Shown piece by piece: positions 49,285 through 58,561 of a stretch of DNA of 64,000 nt (positions are counted from its first letter, which is position 1; each line of letters starts with the position of its first letter). The DNA is from Phycisphaerales bacterium. Its GTDB lineage: Bacteria; Planctomycetota; Phycisphaerae; Phycisphaerales; UBA1924. The position numbers and the translations under genes are program-made. Where the stretch lies: positions 52,036 to 116,035 of the forward strand of contig JADZER010000050.1 of the NCBI GenBank assembly GCA_020850415.1, read 5' to 3'. The notes beneath the pieces are model-generated. The model was given only the letters and a program-made list of their open reading frames with translations, was not told the origin of the DNA and searched no databases.

Positions 49285-50643
49285 ATGAAGATCGAGATGC
49301 GGCCGACCGGCCAGATCAGGCCCTACGACGGGAACCCCCGTGTCAACGACAAGGCCGTGGACGCGGTGGCCGAGAGCATCCGCCGCTTCGGGTTCCGACA
49401 GGCGATCGTCGTCGACGGGGAGGGCGTGATCGTCTGCGGCCACACCCGGTGGAAGGCGGCCCGGCGGCTGGGCCTCGACAGGGTGCCCGTCCATGTGGCC
49501 CGGGACCTCACCCCCGAGCAGGTGCGCGCCTACCGCCTGGCGGACAACAAGACCGGGGAACTGGCCGAGTGGGACCCGGCGAAGCTCGCGCTCGAGCTGA
49601 CGGGGCTGCGCGACAGCGGGATCGACTGGTCGCGGCTCGGCTTCGAGGACGGGGAGCTGGCGGGCCTGCTGGGCGACGGGGTGCGGGACGGTCAGACCGA
49701 CCCGGATCAGATCCCCGAGCCACCGGACGTGCCGACCACGGCACGCGGCGACCTGTGGGTGCTCGGCGACCACCGGCTGCTGTGCGGCGACTCGGCGGGC
49801 GGGGCCGATCTGGACCGGCTCATGGAGGGCGCGACGGCCCAGCTGGTCAACACGGACCCGCCCTACAACGTGGCCGTCGAGCCGCGCTCGAACAACGCGA
49901 TCCGCGCCGGGCTGAGCAGCTTCCCCGGGCAGGGGGCCCGCGCGTACGACGACCGGCCCCGCACCCCGGGCGGCGCCGAGAAGGGCCGGGTCTCCAAGAT
50001 GCGGGCCAAGGACCGCCCGCTCGACAACGACTGGATGAGCGACGAGGCGTTCGCCCGGGTGCTGGGCGCCTGGTTCAAGAACCTGGCCCGGGTGCTCGAG
50101 CCGGGGCGGGCGTTCTACATCTGGGGCGGGTACTCGAACATCGGCAACTACCCGCCCGCGCTCCGGGAGGCCGGGCTCTACTTCTCGCAGGCGGTGATCT
50201 GGCACAAGATGCACCCCGTGATCGGGCGCAAGGACTTCATGGGCGACCACGAGTGGTGTTTCTATGGGTGGCGCGAGGGGAAGGGCCACAAGTTCTTCGG
50301 TCCGAACAACGCGTCCGATGTGTGGGCGGTCAAGAAGGTCTCGCCCCAGTCGATGGTCCACCTCACGGAGAAGCCCGTCGAGCTCGCGGTGCGGGCCCTG
50401 CAGTACTCGTCCAGGCCCGGCGAGCGCGTGCTCGACCTGTTCGGCGGGTCGGGCTCGACGCTGATCGCCGCCGAGCAGTCGGGGCGGCGGGCGTGCCTGA
50501 TGGAGATCGACCCGGCCTACTGCGATGTCGTCGTCGGGCGGTGGGAGGCGTTCACGGGTCGGAAGGCCGAGCGCGTCGCGGCGGCGCAGCCCGCGCGGCG
50601 CGCCGGGAAGAAACAGGCCTCGGGACCGGGGCGCGGGCCGTGA
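49285..50643 (+). CDS. ParB-like nuclease domain fused to a DNA methyltransferase
   Basis: The 452-residue protein has an N-terminal ParB/Srx-like domain (residues ~1-110; NPRVNDKAVDAVAESIRRFGFRQAIVV and GHTRWKAARRLGLDRVPVH). A DNA methyltransferase follows, with catalytic DPPYN (~190) before the AdoMet-binding LDLFGGSGSTLIAAEQ (~386); this order is the beta class that methylates the exocyclic amino group of adenine or cytosine. Such fusions are frequent in phages and integrated elements, where the methylation protects element DNA. The ATG at 49285 follows GGGAGGA. No cognate restriction gene is next to it. Confidence 0.87.
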   Translation: MKIEMRPTGQIRPYDGNPRVNDKAVDAVAESIRRFGFRQAIVVDGEGVIVCGHTRWKAARRLGLDRVPVHVARDLTPEQVRAYRLADNKTGELAEWDPAKLALELTGLRDSGIDWSRLGFEDGELAGLLGDGVRDGQTDPDQIPEPPDVPTTARGDLWVLGDHRLLCGDSAGGADLDRLMEGATAQLVNTDPPYNVAVEPRSNNAIRAGLSSFPGQGARAYDDRPRTPGGAEKGRVSKMRAKDRPLDNDWMSDEAFARVLGAWFKNLARVLEPGRAFYIWGGYSNIGNYPPALREAGLYFSQAVIWHKMHPVIGRKDFMGDHEWCFYGWREGKGHKFFGPNNASDVWAVKKVSPQSMVHLTEKPVELAVRALQYSSRPGERVLDLFGGSGSTLIAAEQSGRRACLMEIDPAYCDVVVGRWEAFTGRKAERVAAAQPARRAGKKQASGPGRGP

Positions 50644-50780
50644 CGCGCGACCGCCGCCAACCCGGCCCGCCCCGGGGGATTGCCCTTGGACCGCACCCCG
50701 GGGCACCACGCCGCCCCGGGGCGGCCGCGGCCCCGCCGGGGCCCGACCGGCGGGACCGCCCGCCGTTTGCCCGCACCCGC

Positions 50781-50802
50781 GGGCGTGTGGGTCCACACGC
50801 CC
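50781..50802. promoter_or_regulatory. 22-bp palindrome before the terminase genes
   Basis: GGGCGTGTGG and CCACACGCCC form a perfect 10-bp inverted repeat with a 2-bp centre, 22 nt before the next start codon. It could be an operator for an element repressor or a stem-loop ending the methyltransferase transcript. Confidence 0.5.
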
Positions 50803-50823
50803 CGTGAACCGAGAGGAGCCGCG

Positions 50824-51102
50824 ATGGCACGCCGCACGCCCACCCCACACCCCACCGCCCCACATACCCCCGCCCCACACCCGCCGGCCGAGGCCCGCGG
50901 GCCCGCGCTCAATCCCGAGCGGCTCTCCGTCGCCGATGTGGCCGCGCTGCTGAGCCGCGCCGGCCAGAAGGAGTTCACCGAGCAGGACATCGTCGCGATC
51001 CTCGCGCGGGGAGCGCCGACCAACGAGGACGGGTCGGTCCACCTCGTGCGGTTCGCGGCGTGGCTGGCCAAGGCTCGCGAGGCCGGGCGGCGTGGCGGTT
51101 GA
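50824..51102 (+). CDS. small protein before the terminase, possible small terminase subunit
   Basis: The 92-residue protein has a His/Pro-rich N-terminus (TPHPTAPHTPAPHPPAE). A short helical domain follows: LNPERLSVADVAALLSRAGQKEFTEQDIVAILARGAPTNEDGSVHLVRFAAWLAK. The start has GAGAGGAG upstream. Its end overlaps the GTG of the large terminase by 11 nt, suggesting a partner; small terminase subunits occupy this position in phages. The terminase's own N-terminus repeats the same 'LRLLNSTPLG...LDLLRYTAWLA' pattern, which hints at a related fold. Confidence 0.6.
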   Translation: MARRTPTPHPTAPHTPAPHPPAEARGPALNPERLSVADVAALLSRAGQKEFTEQDIVAILARGAPTNEDGSVHLVRFAAWLAKAREAGRRGG

Positions 51103-53377
51103 CCCGCAGAACCTCCGCCCGGTCGATCTCCTCCGGCTGCTCAACTCGACGCCGCTCGGGGTGGTGCTCCACGAGCGGGTGCTGCGGCGCCACCGCGACG
51201 AGGCGGGGCTCCGCATCGGCGACGGCCGGCGTCTGGACCTCCTCCGCTACACCGCGTGGCTGGCCGGCGAGTTGCCCGCGGTGCCCGACCCCGTGGCGCC
51301 GGACCGGCTCGGCGGCTACGACGCCCACCGCGAGCGGTCCGCGCAGCGCAACCGGGCCCTGTCGCTCTCGGCCCGCAACATCGGGCCGCTGCCGGTGGTC
51401 GGGGAGCCCGCGCGGCGGGAGGCGTGCGCGCGCGACTTCCGGCGGTTCGCCGAGGCGTATTTCCCGGCGACCTTCACCCTGGCCTGGTCGCCGGATCACC
51501 TGCGGGTCATCGCGAGGATCGAGCGGTGCGTCCTCGAGGGCGGGCTCTTCGCGATGGCGATGCCCCGCGGCAGCGGCAAGTCGACGCTGTGCGAGGCGGC
51601 CTGCCTGTGGGCGATCCTCTACGGCCACCGGGGGTTCGTGGTGGTGATCGGGGCCACCGAGGAGCACGCCGATGACCTGCTCGACTCCATGAAGAGCGAG
51701 CTGGAGCACAACGACCGGCTCCTGGCCGACTTCCCGGAGGTGTGCCACCCGATCCGGGCGTTGGAGGGCATCTACCAGCGGGCCAACGGCCAGCTCTACG
51801 AGGGCGGCCCGACCGGCATCGGCTGGGCGGCCAAGGAGCTGGTCCTGCCGACGATCCCCGGCAGCGCCGCCTCGGGGGCGATCATCCGGGTGGTGGGCAT
51901 CACCGGGCAGCTCCGGGGCATGAAGTTCAAGCGGCCCGACGGGGCGACGGTGCGGCCCTCGCTGGTGCTGATCGACGACCCCCAGACCGACGAGAGCGCG
52001 CGGAGCCCCTCGCAGTGCCGGAACCGCGAGCAGGTGCTCGGGGGGGCGGTGCTGGGCCTCGGGGGGCCGGACGTGCAGATCGCCGGGCTCATGACGATCA
52101 CGGTGGTGCGGCCCGACGACCTCGCCGACCAGATCCTCGACCCCGAGAAGCACCCCGAGTGGCAGGGCGAGCGGACCAGCCTGATCTACGAGTTCCCGAA
52201 GAACGAGGCGCTGTGGGCCGAGTACGAGGGGATCCTCCGCCGGGGCATGGCCGCCGGCGAGGGGGTCGCGCCGGCGACGAGGTTCTACGGGAAGCACCGC
52301 GCGGCGATGGACGAGGGCGCCCGGGTCGCCTGGGAGGCGAGGTTCAGGCCCGGGGAGCTCTCCGCCGTCCAGTTCGCCATGAACATCAGGATCCTGGACC
52401 CGCACGCGTTCTGGTCGGAGTTCCAGAACCGGCCGCTCCGCGAGGACGCCGGGCTGGCCGGCCCGCTCACCGCCGACGAGATCGCGGCCAAGACCAACGG
52501 CATGGCGCGGGGGGTGGTCCCGGCCTGGTGCGAGCACCTCACGGCGTTCATCGATGTGCAGGAGAAGATGCTGTTCTACGCGGTCGTCGGGTGGTCGAGC
52601 GAGTTCAGCGGGGCGGTCGTGGACTACGGGACCGAGCCCGACCAGCACGACCCGCTGTTCACGATGCGGGGCTCGCGGACGACGCTGCGGTCCCGGCACG
52701 GGGGCAAGAGCCCGGGGCTGGAGGCGGTGCTGTACGCGGGGCTGGAGACCCTCGTGGGGCGCCTCTGCGGCCGGGAGTGGCCGCGCGACGACGGGACGCC
52801 GATGCGGGTGGACCGGTGCCTGATCGACGCGAACTGGGGGGCGTCGACCCCCACCGTCTACCTGTTCAGCCGGCAGTCCCCGCTGTCGGCGCTGCTCTCC
52901 CCCAGCCACGGGCGGTACGTGGGGGCGTCGGGCAGGCCATTCAGCGAGCACCAACGCAAGCGCGGCGACCGGGAGGGGCTGAACTGGCGGATCCCCTCCG
53001 TCCGCGGCCGGCACCCGGTCCGGCATGTGGTCTATGACACCAACTACTGGAAGTCGTTCGTCCACGAGCGGCTGGGGGTGGGGATGGGGGACCCGGGGTG
53101 CCTGTCGCTGTTCGGGCGGGACGCGCGGGAGCACCGGCTGTTCGCCGAGCACCTGACGGCCGAGTACCCGGTCAGGACCGAGGGTCGGGGGCGGACGGTC
53201 GACGAGTGGAAGCTGAAGACGCCGGGGCTGGACAACCACTGGCTGGACTGCGTCGTGGGGGCCGGGGTCGCCGCGTCGATCCAGGGGGCGAGCCTGTTCG
53301 GGGCCGGGGGGCCGAGGCGGAGGGAGAGGCGGAAGATCTGCATGTCGGAGCTTCAACGGCGAAACGAGTCGGGCTGA
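51092..53377 (+). CDS. phage large terminase subunit
   Basis: The 761-residue protein carries an N-terminal ATPase with Walker A AMPRGSGKST (~158-165), Walker B SLVLIDDPQTDE (~291) and a coupling motif region (MTITVVRPDD). A RNase-H-like nuclease domain follows, with metal ligands plausibly in LTAFIDVQEKM and DRCLIDANW, ending HWLDCVVGAGVAASI. Large terminases pack DNA into capsids and cut it. The start GTG at 51092 overlaps the preceding small gene. No portal or capsid gene follows; the element ends about here. Confidence 0.85.
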   Translation: MAVDPQNLRPVDLLRLLNSTPLGVVLHERVLRRHRDEAGLRIGDGRRLDLLRYTAWLAGELPAVPDPVAPDRLGGYDAHRERSAQRNRALSLSARNIGPLPVVGEPARREACARDFRRFAEAYFPATFTLAWSPDHLRVIARIERCVLEGGLFAMAMPRGSGKSTLCEAACLWAILYGHRGFVVVIGATEEHADDLLDSMKSELEHNDRLLADFPEVCHPIRALEGIYQRANGQLYEGGPTGIGWAAKELVLPTIPGSAASGAIIRVVGITGQLRGMKFKRPDGATVRPSLVLIDDPQTDESARSPSQCRNREQVLGGAVLGLGGPDVQIAGLMTITVVRPDDLADQILDPEKHPEWQGERTSLIYEFPKNEALWAEYEGILRRGMAAGEGVAPATRFYGKHRAAMDEGARVAWEARFRPGELSAVQFAMNIRILDPHAFWSEFQNRPLREDAGLAGPLTADEIAAKTNGMARGVVPAWCEHLTAFIDVQEKMLFYAVVGWSSEFSGAVVDYGTEPDQHDPLFTMRGSRTTLRSRHGGKSPGLEAVLYAGLETLVGRLCGREWPRDDGTPMRVDRCLIDANWGASTPTVYLFSRQSPLSALLSPSHGRYVGASGRPFSEHQRKRGDREGLNWRIPSVRGRHPVRHVVYDTNYWKSFVHERLGVGMGDPGCLSLFGRDAREHRLFAEHLTAEYPVRTEGRGRTVDEWKLKTPGLDNHWLDCVVGAGVAASIQGASLFGAGGPRRRERRKICMSELQRRNESG

Positions 53378-53561
53378 GTGCAGCGTCTGGTTGGGCGGCC
53401 GATAACCTGCCGTTTTGGCAGCGTGCTGTCAGCCCCTGGGTTACTTGGGTGCCAGCGCCGGTTCGAAGCGACCTTCCAACACCCCTGAACGAGTCGGGGA
53501 GCCACACGAGTAACCTCCAGAGTCACGAGACTCCTGGCATCACGATTGCACACCCCGGCAC

Positions 53562-54656
53562 ATGTCTTCGGATCTAGAGCCGCCCGAAACGCGGCGAGCC
53601 TTCTTAACTCCGATGGGTGATCAGGGCCCTCCTCATGCGAGGGAAACCCCACGAACTACCCCTCTTCCTTCGACCGGTCCGGGGCGAGCCGACGCCCCCG
53701 CCGATCAGAAGCCCTTCCGTGTTCTGAGCGTCGATGGAGGCGGATTCCTAGGTTTGGCGTCCGCGGCCTTCATCGCGGGCATCGAGGCGCATACCGGCCG
53801 CCCTTTTGCAGGTTCATTCGATCTATTCTGCGGAACCAGCACCGGCGCGATCATCTCGCTCGCGTTGGCCTATGGAAAGTCCGGCGAGGAGCTCGTCGCC
53901 TTGTACGAGACGCTGGGTGATCGTGTGTTCCGTCGCAAAGGACGAGGCTGGCTCTCGGCCAAGTACCCGAGCGACCCTCTGCGGGCGGTGCTCACCGAGC
54001 AGTTCGGTGCGACGACTCTCGGCGACCTGCATGCGAATCGGAAGGCCACTCTGGTCACGGCACTCAATCTCACCACCGGCACACCTCGCGTGTTCAAGAC
54101 GGATCATTCAGCGAATCTCAGTCGCGACAACGGGCTTCGGCTCGTTGACATCGCCATGGCGAGCACCGCGGCACCCACGTTCTTCCCTGTGGTCAGGCTC
54201 GAGAATCCGGGTGACAGGCTGCGGGAGGAGTTCTGCGATGCGGGGGTCGTTGCAAACCACCCCGCGTTGCTCGGGTTCGTTGAGGCGCTCGAAGAGTTCA
54301 AAGTGCCCCCCGGGCAGGTCCGAGTCTTGTCGATCGCGACACCTCGTTGCGAGCTGGGCGAGGGCGCCGCCTCAAAGCGCTGCCGTGACCGTGGAAGGGT
54401 TGCTTGGCTGTGTTCGCGGTCCTTCCCCTCGCTTTTCATCGATTCCGGCTCGATGGTGGCGCATCAGATCCTCCGCCGGATCGTCGCCAGCTACCAGCAT
54501 CCATGCCCGCGATACGAACGGATCGAGATGGCGAACCCGGACCGTCTTCGCATGGACGAGGTGACCATGAGGAGCAAGCAGATTCTTGCTCATTGCGGCC
54601 GGACAGCCGCGGCGGACAACACGGTTCGCCGGCGGGTGTCCAGCATCCTGAACTAA
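53562..54656 (+). CDS. capV: CapV-like patatin phospholipase, CBASS effector
   Basis: The 364-residue patatin-fold enzyme has the oxyanion motif SVDGGGFLGL (~57-65), the nucleophile elbow FCGTSTGAII (Ser93) and the catalytic aspartate in CDAGVVANHP (Asp226). In CBASS systems CapV degrades membrane phospholipids when bound to the cyclic nucleotide made by the partner CD-NTase, killing the infected cell. The first ~50 residues are proline-rich and may be unstructured; an alternative start is ATG at 53613. It is the first gene of the CBASS operon, with 13 nt to the CD-NTase gene. Confidence 0.88.
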   Translation: MSSDLEPPETRRAFLTPMGDQGPPHARETPRTTPLPSTGPGRADAPADQKPFRVLSVDGGGFLGLASAAFIAGIEAHTGRPFAGSFDLFCGTSTGAIISLALAYGKSGEELVALYETLGDRVFRRKGRGWLSAKYPSDPLRAVLTEQFGATTLGDLHANRKATLVTALNLTTGTPRVFKTDHSANLSRDNGLRLVDIAMASTAAPTFFPVVRLENPGDRLREEFCDAGVVANHPALLGFVEALEEFKVPPGQVRVLSIATPRCELGEGAASKRCRDRGRVAWLCSRSFPSLFIDSGSMVAHQILRRIVASYQHPCPRYERIEMANPDRLRMDEVTMRSKQILAHCGRTAAADNTVRRRVSSILN

Positions 54657-54669
54657 CGGAGCCGATGAC

Positions 54670-55665
54670 ATGGCCGATATCCAGAAGCAGTTCGAGCAGT
54701 TCCACGCGACCATTCGGGTCGACTATGAGATGGGGGAGAACCTCCGCGAGAAGCGCGACATCATTATTGCCAAGATCGAACGGTATCTCGAGCAGCACGG
54801 CCACCCCTCGTGCCGGGTACTTCTCCAAGGCAGCTACAAGATGAAGACCGGCGTCAAGCCGATCGCCGATCTTGAGTACGACCTCGACATAGGGCTTCGG
54901 TTCGACATCGACGCGTCAGCGCACTCTGCGGCGGAGGTGCGGGGGTGGGTGCTCGAAGCGGTCCGAGGGCACACACAAAATGTGGAGGACAAGGGGCCCT
55001 GCATTCGGGTCAACTACGAGGCCGGTTTCCACCTGGACCTCGTGGTGTTCGCCGTCTCGGAGGAGGACAACGGCGCCGAGCGATACCGGCTCGCTCACCG
55101 CACCAAGGGTTGGCGGCCCGCCGACCCGACAGGGCTCCTGGCGTATGTGTCGGACTACCACACGAACCGCTTTGTCGGCACTGAGGATGCGGCCACGCGT
55201 ACGGACCAGTTCCGTCGGTGCGTCCGATGCCTTCGACGGTGGAACGATGTCCAGATGCCCTTCGATAACGACGGCAAGCCGACCGGACTCGGTCTGGTGC
55301 TGCTGGCGATCCAGCAAGAGTTGAAGCGAGCGATCTACCTCGACGGCCGGTCGGACGATCGGGGCGCTCTCGCTGAGTTCACTCGCCGGATTGCGACCAC
55401 GATCGGTCGCGTAGGGGCCACAAAGCCGACTCCCGAGTTCGAGGACATGTTCGGACGGCTGACCGAACAGGACATGGCGGACTTCAAGGGGCGGATGGCC
55501 AAACTCGCCGACGCCTTGGTCTTCGCCGGCGTGACGCCGGACCCGGTCGAAGCGTGCCGACGACTGCAGACTGTGTTCGGGCAGGACTTCCCGGTTCCCG
55601 AGCCCGTTGACACTGCGCGTCGCACCCACGCACCGGCGATCGTCACGCCGGTTGCCTCGGCTTGA
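54670..55665 (+). CDS. cdnA: CD-NTase (cGAS/DncV-like nucleotidyltransferase), CBASS
   Basis: The 331-residue enzyme has the nucleotidyltransferase signature LLQGSYKMKTG (GS at 54-55), LEYDLDIGL (metal aspartates 71 and 73) and a third acidic residue in FHLDLVVFAV (Asp123). The C-terminal helical domain follows. It should make a cyclic di- or trinucleotide upon phage infection to activate CapV. Cap2 primes these enzymes by joining their C-terminus to target proteins; the tail here ends VTPVASA. The cdnA symbol is a placeholder; the clade (and thus the product) cannot be fixed without comparison. Confidence 0.88.
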   Translation: MADIQKQFEQFHATIRVDYEMGENLREKRDIIIAKIERYLEQHGHPSCRVLLQGSYKMKTGVKPIADLEYDLDIGLRFDIDASAHSAAEVRGWVLEAVRGHTQNVEDKGPCIRVNYEAGFHLDLVVFAVSEEDNGAERYRLAHRTKGWRPADPTGLLAYVSDYHTNRFVGTEDAATRTDQFRRCVRCLRRWNDVQMPFDNDGKPTGLGLVLLAIQQELKRAIYLDGRSDDRGALAEFTRRIATTIGRVGATKPTPEFEDMFGRLTEQDMADFKGRMAKLADALVFAGVTPDPVEACRRLQTVFGQDFPVPEPVDTARRTHAPAIVTPVASA

Positions 55666-55669
55666 TTCC

Positions 55670-57406
55670 ATGTTCCGTGAGTCACTTGCGGCTACCCGAA
55701 GAGAAGCGGACCAACGGGTGGACCGCTGCCTGCGGGAACTCGGGTTCAAGCGACGACACGCCGGGGAGTGGGCTGGGGACCTGGACCTGGAGGATGGGCG
55801 GAGTCAGCCCGTTCTGGTGAGGCTTCCGAAGGGGTTTCCCGACTGCTTGCCACACATTCTGTGTCGACGTCCACCTCAAGATCAGATAGCCCATGTTGCA
55901 CAGGACAGGAAGATCTGTATCGCCCCGGACCCTGGGGCGGTTGTCGATCCCGAACGACCGGAGCAGGTTGTACTCGAATCGCTGGAGCGAGCTCGTCGCA
56001 CACTCTCTGCGACCGGCGACCTCGCACGCGAGATCAAACAGGAGTTCGAGGCGTACTGGCCAGACTGGCTCCGTCCGCCTCACCTGACATCAATCCTCGA
56101 GCCTCAGATCGGCGTGCGAGAGATCGCCATCGCGGTCTATGGCCCGAGGGCCAGCCGGGCCCTCGCCGCCCCGTCTTTGACGGCCGCGGAGTCATGGACC
56201 GGTGCGACGGGCCACCAAGTCCACGAGTACTCGGATGGCCTGCTCATTGGACTTGACAACCTCCCGATGCCGCCTCCGTTCGGATCGCCACTGACCCTGG
56301 AGGAGGTGCTCACGCTGGTACACGATCATGCGGCCGAGAGGACTGCAGACCAGATCTGGGCGTGGATCCTATCGCATGGTCTGCCGGCAACGCTGATACT
56401 GTGCGCGCCAGGCCACGATGGAATCGACCATGTTCTCTTCGGAGTGAGGGTCCCAGAGCCGAGCGGCAAAGCAGTGATCGCTGCCAGCCGCGGGTATCGG
56501 AAGGGTCACGCCCCAGGGCACCGCACACTACACTTGCCGAGGTCGGAGCCTATTCAGCGGGTCAGGGTGCAGCGAGCTGACCCGCTGTTTGTGGTTCCGC
56601 GCGGAGGATCTGATGTGTCGCTCCAAGGCTCGCATGTCTGCATCGCTGGCTGTGGCGCAGTCGGCAGCCACGTGGCTCAGCAGCTCGCGGCATTGGGCGT
56701 TGGTCGACTCACTCTCGTAGATCCCGAGGTGCTGGAGGCGGCCAACATCCACAGACATGCGCTCGGTGCCGGGTCCATCGGCGAGAAGAAGTCCGAGGGA
56801 CTGGCGCGCATGCTGCGATCGAGGTTCCCCCACCAGACCGTCGATTCCTCCGCCGAGACCATCGAGAACTATCTGACCCTGAACGAACAGCAGTGTCTGG
56901 CCTTGGACCATCTCGTTTGTGCCACGGGCGACGAGACGCTCGAGCGGCGGATAAACCGCCTGGTATGGGCGCATATCGACTCATCGCATGTTTGGGTTGA
57001 GCCGATCGGGCTGGGCGGCCATGTGCTGTCGACGGTGCCTGGCACGGCAGGGTGCTTCGAGTGCCTGTTCCGAGTTGACGAGGAAGACGGCCCCTTGAAC
57101 ATGTCGGGGCTCGCCGCGCCGAACCAGCGTTTTCAACGGACGATGGCGGGGTGCGCAGGCACTTTCACGCCCTTCAGTGCCCTGGACGCCGAGCAGATGG
57201 CGCTCCTGGCCTCGCGCCAGGTTGCCGCACGAGTCCTGGCTGACAAGCGCAGTCCTGAACTGGTGACCTGGGCCAGTGATGGTGCGAGCTTCACGGACGC
57301 GGGATTCCGACTGTCAATGCGTGGATCTCGGCTTCGTGGTTCGGGCGTTTGCGCCGAGCATGATTTCGCCAGACCGGATTGTCCGGTGTGCGGCAGGAGG
57401 GCATGA
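55670..57406 (+). CDS. cap2: Cap2, E2/E1 fusion of type II CBASS
   Basis: The 578-residue protein has an N-terminal E2-like domain (~1-150) with a catalytic cysteine in RKICIAPD (Cys83), a linker domain, and a C-terminal E1/ThiF adenylation domain starting CIAGCGAVGSHVAQQL (GxGxxG at ~327). The latter contains TLVDPEVLEAANIHRHALG, a cysteine-bearing loop AGCAGTFTPFS, and CFEC and CPVC pairs typical of zinc binding in this fold. It conjugates the CD-NTase to cell proteins, increasing its activity. The ATG at 55670 is 5 nt after the CD-NTase stop. Confidence 0.9.
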   Translation: MFRESLAATRREADQRVDRCLRELGFKRRHAGEWAGDLDLEDGRSQPVLVRLPKGFPDCLPHILCRRPPQDQIAHVAQDRKICIAPDPGAVVDPERPEQVVLESLERARRTLSATGDLAREIKQEFEAYWPDWLRPPHLTSILEPQIGVREIAIAVYGPRASRALAAPSLTAAESWTGATGHQVHEYSDGLLIGLDNLPMPPPFGSPLTLEEVLTLVHDHAAERTADQIWAWILSHGLPATLILCAPGHDGIDHVLFGVRVPEPSGKAVIAASRGYRKGHAPGHRTLHLPRSEPIQRVRVQRADPLFVVPRGGSDVSLQGSHVCIAGCGAVGSHVAQQLAALGVGRLTLVDPEVLEAANIHRHALGAGSIGEKKSEGLARMLRSRFPHQTVDSSAETIENYLTLNEQQCLALDHLVCATGDETLERRINRLVWAHIDSSHVWVEPIGLGGHVLSTVPGTAGCFECLFRVDEEDGPLNMSGLAAPNQRFQRTMAGCAGTFTPFSALDAEQMALLASRQVAARVLADKRSPELVTWASDGASFTDAGFRLSMRGSRLRGSGVCAEHDFARPDCPVCGRRA

Positions 57407-57963
57407 TGGACTTCCGGCGACCGGTAGTGGGAACGGTCCGGTTAGTCCCGGGTGTCATTGATCATCTCCGGGGGCACCGACAATTCGCGCAGGATCGTCC
57501 GGAGGCCGGCGGGATCCTCCTCGGCCGCTTGATCCTGGGGACGGCGGATGTTGTCGTCGATGAGGCTTGTGGCCCGTCCAGTCATGATCGCAGATCGCGA
57601 CATCGGTTCCTGAGGGCACGACGACCGGCTCAGGAGACCGTGGACCAAGCATGGACTCGATCGGACGGCACCCTCATCTACCTGGGTGAGTGGCACACAC
57701 ACCCCGAGGACGATCCCACTCCATCCTGCATCGACAGACGGAGTTGGGCGCACACCGTTCGACGAGCCACACTCGAGCAGGACTTCCTGCTGTTCGTCAT
57801 CGTCGGCCGTGTCTCACTTCGTGTTTGGGAAGTGTCGGTCGCCACTGGGCCACCGAGTATCGTGGCGCTCGACGAATGCGTGTCCTCGTCGGCGAGATCG
57901 GCTCCTCCGCTTAACGACGGCGAGCAAGGCCAAGGACCGGAGCAAGCCGACGAGCTGTTGTAG
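57403..57963 (+). CDS. cap3: Cap3, JAB/JAMM deconjugating peptidase of type II CBASS
   Basis: The 186-residue metalloprotease has a complete JAMM motif: the glutamate in EAGGILLG (Glu34), then GEWHTHPEDDPTPSCID, giving His98, His100, Ser108 and Asp111. It removes the CD-NTase from its targets and so limits the response. Its ATG overlaps the cap2 stop (ATGA). The final 30 residues are acidic and variable. The next gene is convergent and only 13 nt away. Confidence 0.9.
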   Translation: MMDFRRPVVGTVRLVPGVIDHLRGHRQFAQDRPEAGGILLGRLILGTADVVVDEACGPSSHDRRSRHRFLRARRPAQETVDQAWTRSDGTLIYLGEWHTHPEDDPTPSCIDRRSWAHTVRRATLEQDFLLFVIVGRVSLRVWEVSVATGPPSIVALDECVSSSARSAPPLNDGEQGQGPEQADELL

Positions 57964-57976
57964 GGTGCGAGTGCTG

Positions 57977-58561
57977 CTAACGAGTGGGCGCCGTCAGAGA
58001 CAGCAGCCTCTGTTGAGCCCATGTCCGCCACTCGGCACTCTCACCCCGCAGCGAGATCTCCCGCAGGTCCGAGGTGACGGTCGGGTCGTCGCGGGCCTCC
58101 TCCGGCCGGTAGCGCAGCCTGCACCTGGTCATGGCCTGGAGAGTCTGGAGGTGCCCCGGGTAGACCTCGAGCGCCGAGCGGTACTCTTCGATCGCGTCGT
58201 CGATGCGTCCCGCGCGTTCGAGGGTGAGCGCGAGGTTGAGCCGCGGGTCCGGCAGCCCTGGAAGAGTCTTGCGTGCCCACTCGAACTCGGACGCGGCCCC
58301 ATACAGGTCGCCGCGCCGCAGGTACAGCACGCCCAGGTTGTTGTGTGCCGGTCCGTGGAACAGATCCGCGGTGAGCGCGTCGCGCAGCAGCAGCTCGGCC
58401 TTCTCGGGGTCGGTGTCGAAGACGGCGACGGCCTCCTGCGTGAGGCGCTGGGCCTCGAGGGGGTTGCGGGCGGCCTCGGACTGCGGGGTGTAGGGGCCGG
58501 TGCGGGTGGTGGCGCACCCGGCGAGGGCCATGACAACAGCAATAAGCGCCCAACATTTCAT
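57977..58561 (-). CDS. TPR-repeat lipoprotein, end of the secretion operon
   Basis: The 194-residue protein starts with a lipoprotein signal (MKCWALIAVVMALAGC, lipobox LAGC) and contains TPR units (GPAHNNLGVLYLRRGDLYGAASEFEWAR; RLNLALTLERAGRIDDAIEEYRSALEVYPGH). It should be anchored on the periplasmic side and serve as a scaffold, like pilotins or PilF-type factors. Its ATG overlaps the stop of the GspM-like gene, so it is the last gene of the secretion operon. Confidence 0.8.
   Translation of the reverse strand: MKCWALIAVVMALAGCATTRTGPYTPQSEAARNPLEAQRLTQEAVAVFDTDPEKAELLLRDALTADLFHGPAHNNLGVLYLRRGDLYGAASEFEWARKTLPGLPDPRLNLALTLERAGRIDDAIEEYRSALEVYPGHLQTLQAMTRCRLRYRPEEARDDPTVTSDLREISLRGESAEWRTWAQQRLLSLTAPTR

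Larger units (their letters stand above)
45064..53400. mobile_element. integrated phage-like or satellite element
   Basis: Between tRNA-Arg and the CBASS operon lie, all on one strand, a tyrosine integrase, three small DNA-binding or unknown proteins, a replication-initiator-like gene with iterons, a ParB/DNA-methyltransferase fusion, a small protein and a large terminase. Portal, capsid and tail genes are absent. I could not find a direct repeat marking both ends, so the limits are approximate. The tRNA faces the element with its 5' end, which is not the usual orientation for tRNA-3'-end integration. Confidence 0.6.
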
